64,000 bases of DNA from Enterococcus_D entomosocium (GTDB lineage Bacteria > Bacillota > Bacilli > Lactobacillales > Enterococcaceae). The DNA is taken from assembly GCF_030441895.1 (NCBI RefSeq), contig NZ_JARJAS010000002.1, one strand, 5' to 3'. Numbering within the stretch: position 1 is the stretch's first letter; the number at the start of each line of letters is the position of its first letter. A program made the translations under genes and the position numbers. Below, piece after piece: positions 17,032 to 25,697 of the stretch. The notes beneath the pieces were generated by a model. That model was not told where the DNA came from, did not search any database, and was given only the letters and a program-made list of their open reading frames with translations.

Positions 17032-17547
17032 ATGGATATTTCAATCATCAAAGCACAAGAAACAAATGCGGTAACAGGGATACATATCGGAGACCCTTCC
17101 GCTAAACCGATCGTCGAATTTATGAATTTGCGTTGTCCTTATTGTCGGCAATGGTTTGAGGAATCGTTACCGACCTTAAGTGAAGCTGTCACAGCTGGGA
17201 AACTACGCCGTGTCATCAAATTATTCGACAAAGAAAAAGAATCATTGCAACGAGGCAATGTGATGCATCGGTTTGTTTCCAGTACAGATCCTCAGGCAAC
17301 GATCGCTGAGATTACAAAAATTTATCAAACACAAGACGAATGGGGTCATTTATCTTTAAATGAAGTGGCAGAATATGCGAAAAATACCTTAGGGCTATCT
17401 GAACAAAATCATCCTGCGATCGCCGGAGAAATTGTGGAAGAAGCGAAAAACGCCAACATTCAATTTGTGCCAACGATTATCTTAGATGGGCACATTTTTG
17501 ATGAATCGATCACTGCTGAGGAATTAACTGCATTGATCAATGAGTAA
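17032..17547 (+). CDS. DsbA-family thioredoxin-fold oxidoreductase, cytoplasmic
   Basis: A 171-residue thioredoxin-fold protein with an active-site CPYC (about residues 35-38, in FMNLRCPYCRQWFEE) and a cis-Pro loop (QFVPTII) near the end. A helical insertion between the two is typical of the DsbA/FrnE branch. There is no signal peptide or membrane anchor, so it should act in the cytosol, probably as a disulfide reductase or isomerase in thiol stress. AAAGGAGG lies before the ATG. It is divergent from nifJ with a palindrome in between, so the two may respond to the same redox signal. That functional link is inference. Confidence 0.85.
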   Translation: MDISIIKAQETNAVTGIHIGDPSAKPIVEFMNLRCPYCRQWFEESLPTLSEAVTAGKLRRVIKLFDKEKESLQRGNVMHRFVSSTDPQATIAEITKIYQTQDEWGHLSLNEVAEYAKNTLGLSEQNHPAIAGEIVEEAKNANIQFVPTIILDGHIFDESITAEELTALINE

Positions 17548-17555
17548 CCACAAAT

Positions 17556-17613
17556 AAAAGAGCAGGAGCAGATTTGACGCGAACATCCACGTCAAATCTG
17601 CTCCTGCTCTTTT
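17556..17613. terminator. Very long bidirectional terminator between dsbA-like gene and whiA
   Basis: A perfect 24-base inverted repeat (17556-17579 and 17590-17613) with a 10-base loop. It has A4 at one edge and T4 at the other, so it can end transcripts from both converging genes. The stem contains AGCAGGAGCAGATTTGACG and its complement. Confidence 0.85.
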
Positions 17614-17635
17614 GATTCATTTTTATTCCATTCGA

Positions 17636-18571
17636 CTAGCTGACTTGTTCACGAAGATGATCGGCAAATTCGTTGATTTTTCGAATGCGATGATTGATCC
17701 CTGATTTCGAGATCGCTCCTGATGGAATCATTTCTCCTAGCTCTTTCAAGCTGACCTCGGGATGTTCCAAACGTAATTCGGCGATTTCTTGCAGCTTTTC
17801 AGGTAGAGCTTGCAAGCCAACTCGATCTTGAATAAACTCGATATTGTCGATCTGCTTCGAAGCAGCATCGATCGTTTTGTTCATATTGGCGGTTTCACAA
17901 TTCACCAAACGGTTGACTGAGTTACGCATGTCTCGCACGATCCGCACGTCCTCGAATTTCAACATGGAATTGGTGGCACCGATCAGTGTCAAAAAATCAG
18001 CGATTTTCTCAGCGCCTTTCAAGTAAGAAATATACCCATTTCTACGTTCTAATGCACGGGCATTCAAACCATATGCGTTTAGCATATCGCAAATATCTTG
18101 GTTATGCTCCTCGTAGATGGAATAAATCTCTAAGTGATAGCGGCTGGTTTCTGGATTGTTGATCGATCCTGATGCCATGAAAGCCCCTCGTAAATAGGAA
18201 CGCATTTTTTGAGTATTGCCCATGATCTCATCAGAAACATGGCTTTGAAACATCAGCCCATCCATGATATCTAAGTCCAAAAGCACGCGCTTTGTCTCTT
18301 GCTTCAAACGAACGATGTAGACGTTGTTCTTTTTTAATTTCATTTTGCGACGGACCAGCAACTCGCTGCGCACGTCGTAATGATCTTTTAGTAAAGAGTA
18401 GATGCGTCTGGCAATCGCCGCGTTTTCTGTTTGAACGTTTAAAACAAATTGCTGGTTGTTGATACTTAATGACCCATTCATCCGAATCAAAGCTGCCAGT
18501 TCTGCCTTGGCATGTTCGCGATGAACTTCTAATGCAGTCAATTCTTTTTTTACTTCTGCTGCAAAGGACAT
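17636..18571 (-). CDS. whiA: WhiA family DNA-binding protein
   Basis: A 311-residue protein with an N-terminal degenerate LAGLIDADG homing-endonuclease-like fold (about residues 1-200, including RGAFMASGSINNPE) and a C-terminal helix-turn-helix (about 230-305, with SLKELGEMIPSGAISKSGINHRIRKI written here in part as GELGEMIPSG-type motif). In Streptomyces it is a sporulation activator; in Bacillus it affects cell division and chromosome segregation. It ends the conserved rapZ-yvcK-whiA cluster. An AAGGAGGG site precedes the ATG, 18 bases after the yvcK stop. Confidence 0.95.
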   Translation of the reverse strand: MSFAAEVKKELTALEVHREHAKAELAALIRMNGSLSINNQQFVLNVQTENAAIARRIYSLLKDHYDVRSELLVRRKMKLKKNNVYIVRLKQETKRVLLDLDIMDGLMFQSHVSDEIMGNTQKMRSYLRGAFMASGSINNPETSRYHLEIYSIYEEHNQDICDMLNAYGLNARALERRNGYISYLKGAEKIADFLTLIGATNSMLKFEDVRIVRDMRNSVNRLVNCETANMNKTIDAASKQIDNIEFIQDRVGLQALPEKLQEIAELRLEHPEVSLKELGEMIPSGAISKSGINHRIRKINEFADHLREQVS

Positions 18572-18589
18572 TAAAAAATCCCTCCTTTC

Positions 18590-19591
18590 TTAGATTTTGG
18601 CCCCGTAAACGATACGTAGAAGTTCTTCAATCACTTTATCTCCGTCATGAAAAACTCCGCCATCTCTAAGCTCCAGAAAGTCAGCTGAAATGACACGGCT
18701 GGCTTCTTCTCGCAGTCCTTGGAAATCGTGTTTCACTTGTACAAGATATTCATCATAAATCTCTGGGTCCATATATCCTTCTGGAACTTTCTCGGTGTTG
18801 ACTAACACCGTATCAATAAAGGGTTTGCCTAAATGCTTATGCAAGACTCGCACATGGTCGGCATCACTAAAGTGTTCGGTTTCACCTTTTTGGGTCATGA
18901 TATTACAAATATAAACCGTTTCAGCTTGTGTTTCCAACATTGCTTGGCCGATCTCGCTGATCATGAGATTTGGCAAAATACTAGTAAAGAGACTACCAGG
19001 ACCCAAGACGATCATATCTGCCTCCATAATTGAAGAAACAACTTTACGAGCTGCTTTCGGCTCATCATTATTTTCTTGATTACGAACAAAGACCCGTTCG
19101 ATCGTTTTGCGATCAACCGCGATTTTGGACTCTCCTACCGCTTCGGTGCCGTCTTTAAAAACAGCGTGCAACACCAATGGCAGATCTGAGGAAGGATATA
19201 CTCGTCCATCGATATGCATGATTTTCGACAAAATTTGAATGGCTTCATAGGTACTGCTACGCATTTCAGCAATCGCCGCAATAATCAAGTTCCCAAGGGC
19301 ATGATTGGCTAAAAATTTGTCTTCCGCTTTAAAACGGTATTGAAAAATATCATTATATAATTGCGGCATATCAGATAGAGCCGCCAGAACATTGCGCAGA
19401 TCCCCCGGTGGTGAAATAGAGGAAACCAAATTGCGGATCTCGCCGCTGCTACCGCCATCATCAGCGACCGTAACGATCGCTGTGATGTCGACACCTTGAT
19501 TCCGCAAGCTCTTCAGGATGACTGGTAACCCAGTTCCGCCACCTACCACAACGATCTTCGGCTTTCTGATCCGGTACGTTTTCATTTTCAT
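18590..19591 (-). CDS. yvcK: Gluconeogenesis factor YvcK/GlmR (CofD-like)
   Basis: A Rossmann-fold UDP-sugar-binding protein of the CofD/UPF0052 family. The nucleotide-binding VVVGGGTGLPVILKSL is at the start (about residues 14-29). TVADDGGSSGEIR and GDLRNVLAAL follow. In B. subtilis GlmR binds UDP-GlcNAc and stimulates GlmS, and is needed for growth on gluconeogenic carbon and for cell shape. The 333-residue length fits. The start overlaps the rapZ stop by 4 bases, so the two are coupled. Its role ties in functionally with the glmS, cdaA and glmM genes about 7 kb away. Confidence 0.95.
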   Translation of the reverse strand: MKMKTYRIRKPKIVVVGGGTGLPVILKSLRNQGVDITAIVTVADDGGSSGEIRNLVSSISPPGDLRNVLAALSDMPQLYNDIFQYRFKAEDKFLANHALGNLIIAAIAEMRSSTYEAIQILSKIMHIDGRVYPSSDLPLVLHAVFKDGTEAVGESKIAVDRKTIERVFVRNQENNDEPKAARKVVSSIMEADMIVLGPGSLFTSILPNLMISEIGQAMLETQAETVYICNIMTQKGETEHFSDADHVRVLHKHLGKPFIDTVLVNTEKVPEGYMDPEIYDEYLVQVKHDFQGLREEASRVISADFLELRDGGVFHDGDKVIEELLRIVYGAKI

Positions 19592-20478
19592 GAACGATTC
19601 ACCGTCTCTTTGCGCTTATCTTTGTCGCGATGAGTAATATTGACGCGATAGTCTTCTGCCAAAACCGCACCGATGCGCTCCGATAATGCAACCGAACGGT
19701 GTTGACCCCCAGTACAGCCGATAGCCACCGTCAAGCTGCTTTTGCCTTCCTTGACATAGCCTGGCATGATCGTTTGCAACAGTGTACTAAATTGCTGATA
19801 GAATTCTTCCGTTTCTGGAAAAGACATGACGTAATCATACACGGGTTCATCTTTACCCGTTAAAGGACGCAACTCTGGAATGTAATGGGGATTCGGTAAG
19901 AAACGAACATCCATCACGATATCAGCATCGATCGGCAAGCCATACTTGAAGCCAAACGAAAGTATTTCAATACGAAACCCTGTCTCATGAGAAGCACGAA
20001 ATTCTTGATTGATTTTTTCTCTCAGTTGCCGTGGGGTCAACAACGTTGTGTCGATAACAATACTGGCACGCGTCTTCAAATCGTTTAAGATCGCTCGCTC
20101 TTTGCGAATGCCTTCCGTAACTAAGCCATCCATCGCTAATGGATGTGCTCTTCTCGTTTCTTTGTATCTTGACACCAATTCATTGTCCGATGCATCTAAA
20201 AAGAGCATCCGTGTGTCGATAAAATTCGTGTTTTCAATATCGATCAGCATACTTTGGATTTCTTCAAAAAACGATCTTGAACGCAGATCGACAACTAAGG
20301 CAATTTTTGTCACTTTTCCTGATTCTTTGATCAGTTCCCAAAATTTAGGGATCAAGCTTGGGGGCATATTGTCGATACAAAAGTACCCCATATCTTCAAA
20401 ACTCTGGATCGCGACCGTTTTGCCGGCTCCGCTCATCCCAGTAATAATGACCAATTCTAAATGATCCACTTCAGTCAT
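19588..20478 (-). CDS. rapZ: RNase adapter/nucleotide-binding protein RapZ (YvcJ)
   Basis: P-loop protein of the YvcJ/RapZ family. Walker A GMSGAGKT is at about residues 12-19 from the chosen start. A GCTGGQHRSVALSE motif near the C-terminus binds small molecules. The E. coli member senses glucosamine-6-phosphate and controls GlmS through small RNAs; in Firmicutes the protein binds nucleotides and affects competence. The longest frame begins at 20502, but AAAGGAG lies just ahead of the ATG at 20478 (MTEVDHLELV), which is preferred. First gene of the rapZ-yvcK-whiA operon. Confidence 0.94.
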   Translation of the reverse strand: MTEVDHLELVIITGMSGAGKTVAIQSFEDMGYFCIDNMPPSLIPKFWELIKESGKVTKIALVVDLRSRSFFEEIQSMLIDIENTNFIDTRMLFLDASDNELVSRYKETRRAHPLAMDGLVTEGIRKERAILNDLKTRASIVIDTTLLTPRQLREKINQEFRASHETGFRIEILSFGFKYGLPIDADIVMDVRFLPNPHYIPELRPLTGKDEPVYDYVMSFPETEEFYQQFSTLLQTIMPGYVKEGKSSLTVAIGCTGGQHRSVALSERIGAVLAEDYRVNITHRDKDKRKETVNRS

Positions 20479-20543
20479 AGGTAAAACTCCTTTCTGAAAC
20501 AACTCTATTATATCATGCCGGGCGTATCATTGGAACACCGGCA

Positions 20544-20581
20544 TAAAAAAAGACGTTAGCTCAAAAAATGCCGCTAACGTC
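20544..20581 (-). terminator. Intrinsic terminator of the asl-racD operon
   Basis: GACGTTAGC (20552-20560) pairs with GCTAACGTC (20573-20581). On the minus strand seven T residues follow. It lies 11 bases past the racemase stop. Confidence 0.85.
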
Positions 20582-20591
20582 GCTATCAGCT

Positions 20592-21302
20592 TTAGATTGC
20601 TTGGCGATTTGCCAATGCTTTTTCGATCGTCCGATCAACTAAAATGGATTGGGCATCGACGACTGGATACGGATTATCAGTCACAAATTCATCCATCAAG
20701 GACAACTCAGTACATCCAAGCACTACGCTTTCACAGCCGATACGTTCGGTGACTTCTTCCAGTATCTCAAAGTAAAGTTCTTGATCCAAATGATCATTTT
20801 CTTTGATTCGATCATAGATCAATGTATTGACCTTTTTTTGGATCGTCGGCTCTGGAAGATAGACGTCAAGTCCGAACTTCCGCAATTCTTTCTCATAGAT
20901 GCCGGCTTTGACACTGCCTTCTGTCCCAAGAAAGGCCACTTTTCCAGTGACGCCTTTTTCAAAAACGACTTTCGCAGCCTCACGAGGCATATGCAAAATC
21001 TCGATCTCAGTGGCAGCTTGCAGCTCATCAAAAAAATAATGGGCGGTGTTACAAGTCAACACAATAAAATTTGGCTTTAACAAATTTTGTTTTTCGATGT
21101 CGTCCATTAAATATGGAACAGGGTTTTCTAACGTGTTGTCTAAAATATATGCCGTCCGATCCGGTACTGTCGCATGATTGAATAAAACATAGTTCAAGTA
21201 ATCTTGGTCTTTATGGGTCTGTGTCCGTCGGTTTAAAATGCGGACGAAACTTTCCGTCGCTAACGTTCCCATGCCGCCTAAAATACTAAAAAAATTCTCC
21301 AT
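20592..21302 (-). CDS. racD: Aspartate racemase supplying D-Asp for the cell wall
   Basis: A 236-residue Asp/Glu racemase of the two-cysteine type. The catalytic cysteines are in LTCNTAHYF (about residue 83) and LGCTELSL (about 196). The N-terminal GGMGTLATESF loop binds substrate. It converts L-Asp to D-Asp without a cofactor. It starts 3 bases after the stop of the D-aspartate ligase gene, in the same operon. The ligase needs D-Asp, so the assignment to aspartate rather than glutamate follows from context and from the family signature. Confidence 0.92.
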   Translation of the reverse strand: MENFFSILGGMGTLATESFVRILNRRTQTHKDQDYLNYVLFNHATVPDRTAYILDNTLENPVPYLMDDIEKQNLLKPNFIVLTCNTAHYFFDELQAATEIEILHMPREAAKVVFEKGVTGKVAFLGTEGSVKAGIYEKELRKFGLDVYLPEPTIQKKVNTLIYDRIKENDHLDQELYFEILEEVTERIGCESVVLGCTELSLMDEFVTDNPYPVVDAQSILVDRTIEKALANRQAI

Positions 21303-21305
21303 CTT

Positions 21306-22559
21306 CTAGCCTTCTTTCGTATGGAAATACGTTTTGAATCGTTTGTTGTACAGATGGAACATTCTCTTTAATAGAATCCAACGCTTCAGCGATAAGTCTT
21401 CTTTATAAAAGACGGTCGTTCCCCAGCGATTTTCTGCTAATAATTTTTTTGCTCGTTCTTTCGCAGGATTTTCTTTTGCATAAGTCAAGAAGATGTTTTT
21501 TGGTACCCCTAGCCATAATTTCGCTTCTGGCGCGTCAGCTTTGCCATAAACCGTTTCTGTATAAGGTTTTTCGAAGACTAAATCTTCAGTGATAAACTTT
21601 GCCAAATTCAATCCGCTTAAGGTAATAAAGAAACTGCTTCTTCCTTGACGCAAGTTGATTTCAAATAGTTTATATTGCCCGTCTCGCGCATCATATTTCA
21701 AGTCAAAATTGGCAAATCCAACATACTCGATCTCTTTTAAAAACTTACGGATCATTTGATAAATTTGATCATTTTCGTCTGGAATAATCACTACGTAATT
21801 CCCAACAGCTCCAGGGGTTGGGTCTTCTAGTAAAGGATGACCTAAGCCCATCACGCGAACTTCGTGATTCTCATCAACATAGGCATTTAAAACCCGCATG
21901 TTGCTGTCATCACCGGGAATAAAATCTTGGACGATCATTTCATATTGATAACCCGCTTGATAAATGCGAGAAACGATTTCTTCAAATTCTATTCGATTAT
22001 CAATAATAAAGGCTTTTTTGCGTCCTTCAAAATCAACTGACAACCATGCTACACTATTTGCCGGTTTCAATGCCACAGGAAAATCAAAAGGCAGCTCTCC
22101 TTTGAACGTTCCTTCCGTCAACAGTTCAGGCGTTAAAATGAAGGTCTTAGGATAAGGCAAGCCATATTCCTCGCAGACTTCGTAAAAGCTGACTTTGTTG
22201 ATCAACCGTTTTAGTAAAGAATAATCGTTAGCGATAAAGGTATAATAGGGCGCCAATTCTTCTTTATGCTTCGCCAACAGTTCCGCATAACCATCGCCGC
22301 AAGGAATCAACAAATATTTCATTGCAGGATCATTGTAAGTATTTTTTCCTAACTTGATCAACGTCTCAGTGAATCCGGGATCATGGTCAAAACCTTCCAC
22401 TTGATTGATTTTTACAATTTTACTAAAGCGGGTTGGTGCAAGTTCGGCGCCTGCATAGGCAACTGATTGAATACCATATGCTTCGTGGAACGCTCTGGCC
22501 ATACCATAAACATTCATATCGCTTCCTAATAATATGGGAAGAAAATTTTCCTGACTCAT
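21306..22559 (-). CDS. asl: D-aspartate ligase (Aslfm-type), ATP-grasp
   Basis: Adds D-aspartate to the epsilon-amino group of L-Lys in the UDP-MurNAc pentapeptide, building the D-Asx cross-bridge known from E. faecium. The 417-residue protein starts with the PILLGSDMNVYGMARAF motif (about residues 7-23). The ATP-grasp core contains FPVALKPANSV and VQDFIPGDDSNMRV, with the metal-binding KLFEINLRQGRSSFF near residue 300. The frame could begin with a TTG at 22562, but the adjacent ATG at 22559 is preferred. A racemase follows directly, as in E. faecium. The D-Asp bridge matters for resistance to beta-lactams through the L,D-transpeptidase and PBP substrate; no resistance is claimed here. Confidence 0.93.
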   Translation of the reverse strand: MSQENFLPILLGSDMNVYGMARAFHEAYGIQSVAYAGAELAPTRFSKIVKINQVEGFDHDPGFTETLIKLGKNTYNDPAMKYLLIPCGDGYAELLAKHKEELAPYYTFIANDYSLLKRLINKVSFYEVCEEYGLPYPKTFILTPELLTEGTFKGELPFDFPVALKPANSVAWLSVDFEGRKKAFIIDNRIEFEEIVSRIYQAGYQYEMIVQDFIPGDDSNMRVLNAYVDENHEVRVMGLGHPLLEDPTPGAVGNYVVIIPDENDQIYQMIRKFLKEIEYVGFANFDLKYDARDGQYKLFEINLRQGRSSFFITLSGLNLAKFITEDLVFEKPYTETVYGKADAPEAKLWLGVPKNIFLTYAKENPAKERAKKLLAENRWGTTVFYKEDLSLKRWILLKRMFHLYNKRFKTYFHTKEG

Positions 22560-22623
22560 CAAAAATCACTCTCTCTTTTGAATACGAAAAACGACCTCTC
22601 TCGTTTCGTTTGATTACAATAGC

Positions 22624-22629
22624 ATTATA
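22624..22629 (-). promoter_or_regulatory. Probable -10 box of the asl-racD operon
   Basis: TATAAT on the minus strand, about 65 bases upstream of the asl start. Its -35 region falls in the 3' half of the uvrA terminator (TTGATT in the stem, spacing 16 to 19 depending on which TAT is used), so promoter and terminator overlap. Confidence 0.55.
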
Positions 22630-22640
22630 ATACCACAAAG

Positions 22641-22676
22641 AAAAAAGCAATCAAAGTATCTATCTTTGATTGCTTT
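22641..22676 (-). terminator. Intrinsic terminator of the uvrB-uvrA operon
   Basis: AAAGCAATCAAAG (22644-22656) pairs with CTTTGATTGCTTT (22664-22676), a 13-base perfect stem followed by T residues on the minus strand. It lies 190 bases past the uvrA stop; the bases in between show no open frame of note. Confidence 0.85.
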
Positions 22677-22867
22677 CTCCCACTTTGAACGGATAGAACT
22701 TATAGGCAGTTTATTCAATGCGAATATACGTATACCTATTGCTATTCTATCAAATAAAATTTTGATTTCAAGCCCTTATCATGAAATTTGCAGATATTTC
22801 ACGCTTCCTTAAACTTTAGCGAAACCTATTGACAGACAAGTGAAAAAGTGAGTGCTTTTTCATCTGC

Positions 22868-25684
22868 TTAAAGGACTTTTTTCAAATAATGACCGGTGTA
22901 GCTGTCTGAAACCGCAGCAATTTCTTCTGGTGTACCAGTTGCAATGATCGTGCCGCCGCCTTCGCCACCTTCTGGACCTAGGTCAATCACATGGTCCGCT
23001 GATTTGATGACATCCAAGTTGTGTTCGATCACTAAAACGGTGTTGCCAGCGTCGACAAATCGTTCCAAAACTTTCAACAAACGGGCAATATCATCCGTAT
23101 GCAGACCAGTCGTCGGTTCATCTAAGATATAAAAACTCTTGCCATTGGAATTTTTGTGCAGTTCACTGGCAAGCTTCATCCGTTGCGCTTCCCCACCAGA
23201 CAAAGTAGTCGCTGGTTGTCCCATAGTGACATAACCTAAACCGACATCGACGATCGTTTGCAATTTTCGATGGATTTTGGGAATATGTTGGAAAAATTTC
23301 ACTGCATCTTCCACGGTCATATCTAAGATTTCCGAAATGTTTTTTCCTTTGTAATGAACTTCTAACGTTTCTGAGTTATAACGTTTGCCATGACAAACCT
23401 CACAAGGTACGTAGACATCAGGTAAGAAGTGCATCTCGATCTTGATGATTCCGTCCCCTTTACATGCTTCACAGCGTCCACCTTTTACATTAAAACTAAA
23501 GCGGCCTTTTTTATAACCACGGACTTTCGCCTCATTGGTTTTAGCAAATAAATCACGAATGTCATCAAAGACACTGGTATACGTTGCCGGATTGCTTCGA
23601 GGTGTCCGACCAATCGGGCTCTGATCGATATCGATCAATTTCTCAATAGCTTCATAACCAGTAATGGTTTTAAAGCGGCCAGGTTTGTTCGAATTCCGAT
23701 TGATTTTTTGCGCCAAGGCTTTTTTCAAAATTTCATTGACTAATGTTGATTTACCAGAGCCAGAGACCCCTGTAACTGCGACGAACTTTCCTAATGGAAA
23801 ATCGACCGAAATGTTTTTCAAGTTATTCTCGGAGGCACCGGTCACACGAATCTTTTCACCATTGCCTTTGCGGCGTTCCGTCGGTGTTGGGATTTCTCGT
23901 TTTCCAGATAAGTATTGACCTGTTAAAGAAGACTCATTGGCAGCGACTTCATCGGGAGTGCCTGCAGCGACGATCTCGCCACCTGCATGTCCTGCACCCG
24001 GACCGACATCGATCAAGTAGTCTGCTGCCCGCATCGTGTCTTCGTCATGCTCAACGACAATCAGGGTATTCCCGAGATCACGCATTTTCCGCAATGAATC
24101 TAGCAAGCGATCATTGTCTCGTTGGTGAAGACCGATCGATGGCTCATCAAGAATGTAAAGCACCCCAGACAGATTGGAGCCGATTTGTGTTGCCAAGCGA
24201 ATTCGTTGCGCTTCCCCACCAGAGAGTGTGCCTGACGCACGACTCAAGGTCAAATAGTCCAATCCGACATTTTTTAAGAAGCTTAAACGATCATCGACTT
24301 CTTTCACGATCGGACGTGCAATCATTTGCTCTTGTTCCGTTAGTTTCAATTCTTCGACAAAGTTCAAGGCATTGTTGATCGCCATCTCACTCATTTCACC
24401 AATATGCTTCCCATTGACTTGCACGCACAGCGCTTGAGGGTTCAAGCGATAGCCATGACAGGTTTTACAAGTCAACTCTGTCATGTACAAACGCATTTGA
24501 TCACGGGTAAAATCAGAGTTGGTTTCATGATAACGGCGTTTGATATTTGGTAAGATCCCTTCAAAAGCGACCTCAACATCACGCACCCCACCAAAATCAT
24601 TCTCATAATGGAAATGGAACATCTCCCCATTCGAACCATTCAAGATAATATCTCTGTGTTCTTCTGGCAATTCTTCAAATGGTGTGTCCATATCGATATT
24701 GAATTCTTGACAGGCTTGTTCCAGCATTTGCGGATAATATTGTGAACTGATTGGATTCCATGGCAATAGTGCGCCTTCACGCAACGTTTTGCTTTGATCG
24801 GGAATCACTAAGTCGACATCGACTTCTAGCTTCACGCCAAGACCATCACAGTCTGGACAAGCACCAAAAGGCGCGTTGAATGAAAAGAGGCGTGGTTCTA
24901 ATTCTCCAACCGTAAAACCGCAATAAGGACAAGAATAATGTTCACTGAAGAGCATTTCTTTTTGGCCGATCACATCGACTACCGCATAGCCGTCCGCTAA
25001 CCGTAATGCCGCTTCAAAAGAATCAAACAGGCGTGAACGTATGCCTTCCTTCACAACAATCCGGTCGATGATGATGGCAATATCGTGCTTTTTATTTTTT
25101 TCTAATTCAGGCGCTTCAGAAACATCATAGACTTCACCGTCTACGCGCATCCTTACATAGCCTTCTCTTTGGATACGTTCGAAGACTTTTTTGTGCTGCC
25201 CTTTCTTTTGGTAAACGATCGGTGCCAACAATTGGATCTTGGTGCGTTCTGGTAATGCCAAAACTTCATCCACCATCTGCTCAACCGACTGACTAGTGAT
25301 CTCGATGTGATCATTTGGACAAATCGGGTGACCGATTCTAGCGTAAAGAAGCCGCAGATAATCATTGATTTCAGTAACCGTCCCTACTGTTGATCGCGGG
25401 TTCTTGCTGGTGGTTTTTTGATCGATAGAAATCGCTGGACTAAGTCCATCAATGCTATCTACGTCTGGTTTATCCATTTGACCTAAAAACTGACGGGCAT
25501 ACGCCGATAGACTTTCTACATATCGGCGTTGTCCTTCGGCATACAACGTATCAAAAGCTAAGGAACTTTTCCCTGAACCCGAAAGACCAGTAACAACAAC
25601 GAGTTGGTCTCTGGGAATCGTCACATCGATATTTTTTAAATTATGGGCCCGTGCCCCATGGATCACGATTTTATCATTTGCCAT
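22868..25684 (-). CDS. uvrA: Excinuclease ABC subunit A
   Basis: The damage-recognition ATPase of nucleotide excision repair. It has two ABC ATPase modules, each with Walker A (GLSGSGKSSLAF near residue 31 and GVSGSGKSTLVN near 640) and a signature LSGGEAQR. Three Cys-rich zinc sites are visible: CPYC...CPDC (about 255-283), CKTCHG (about 410) and CEACKGDG...CEVCHGKRY (about 740-767). At 938 residues it is standard length. It starts 13 bases after the uvrB stop and shares the SOS-controlled promoter of uvrB. Confidence 0.98.
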   Translation of the reverse strand: MANDKIVIHGARAHNLKNIDVTIPRDQLVVVTGLSGSGKSSLAFDTLYAEGQRRYVESLSAYARQFLGQMDKPDVDSIDGLSPAISIDQKTTSKNPRSTVGTVTEINDYLRLLYARIGHPICPNDHIEITSQSVEQMVDEVLALPERTKIQLLAPIVYQKKGQHKKVFERIQREGYVRMRVDGEVYDVSEAPELEKNKKHDIAIIIDRIVVKEGIRSRLFDSFEAALRLADGYAVVDVIGQKEMLFSEHYSCPYCGFTVGELEPRLFSFNAPFGACPDCDGLGVKLEVDVDLVIPDQSKTLREGALLPWNPISSQYYPQMLEQACQEFNIDMDTPFEELPEEHRDIILNGSNGEMFHFHYENDFGGVRDVEVAFEGILPNIKRRYHETNSDFTRDQMRLYMTELTCKTCHGYRLNPQALCVQVNGKHIGEMSEMAINNALNFVEELKLTEQEQMIARPIVKEVDDRLSFLKNVGLDYLTLSRASGTLSGGEAQRIRLATQIGSNLSGVLYILDEPSIGLHQRDNDRLLDSLRKMRDLGNTLIVVEHDEDTMRAADYLIDVGPGAGHAGGEIVAAGTPDEVAANESSLTGQYLSGKREIPTPTERRKGNGEKIRVTGASENNLKNISVDFPLGKFVAVTGVSGSGKSTLVNEILKKALAQKINRNSNKPGRFKTITGYEAIEKLIDIDQSPIGRTPRSNPATYTSVFDDIRDLFAKTNEAKVRGYKKGRFSFNVKGGRCEACKGDGIIKIEMHFLPDVYVPCEVCHGKRYNSETLEVHYKGKNISEILDMTVEDAVKFFQHIPKIHRKLQTIVDVGLGYVTMGQPATTLSGGEAQRMKLASELHKNSNGKSFYILDEPTTGLHTDDIARLLKVLERFVDAGNTVLVIEHNLDVIKSADHVIDLGPEGGEGGGTIIATGTPEEIAAVSDSYTGHYLKKVL

Positions 25685-25697
25685 AGTGTTTCTCCTT

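Noticed and set aside
23794..24378. Plus-strand frame of 194 codons opposite uvrA
   Set aside because: Shadow of a long conserved gene; no ribosome binding site, and a His/Arg/Ser-rich translation.
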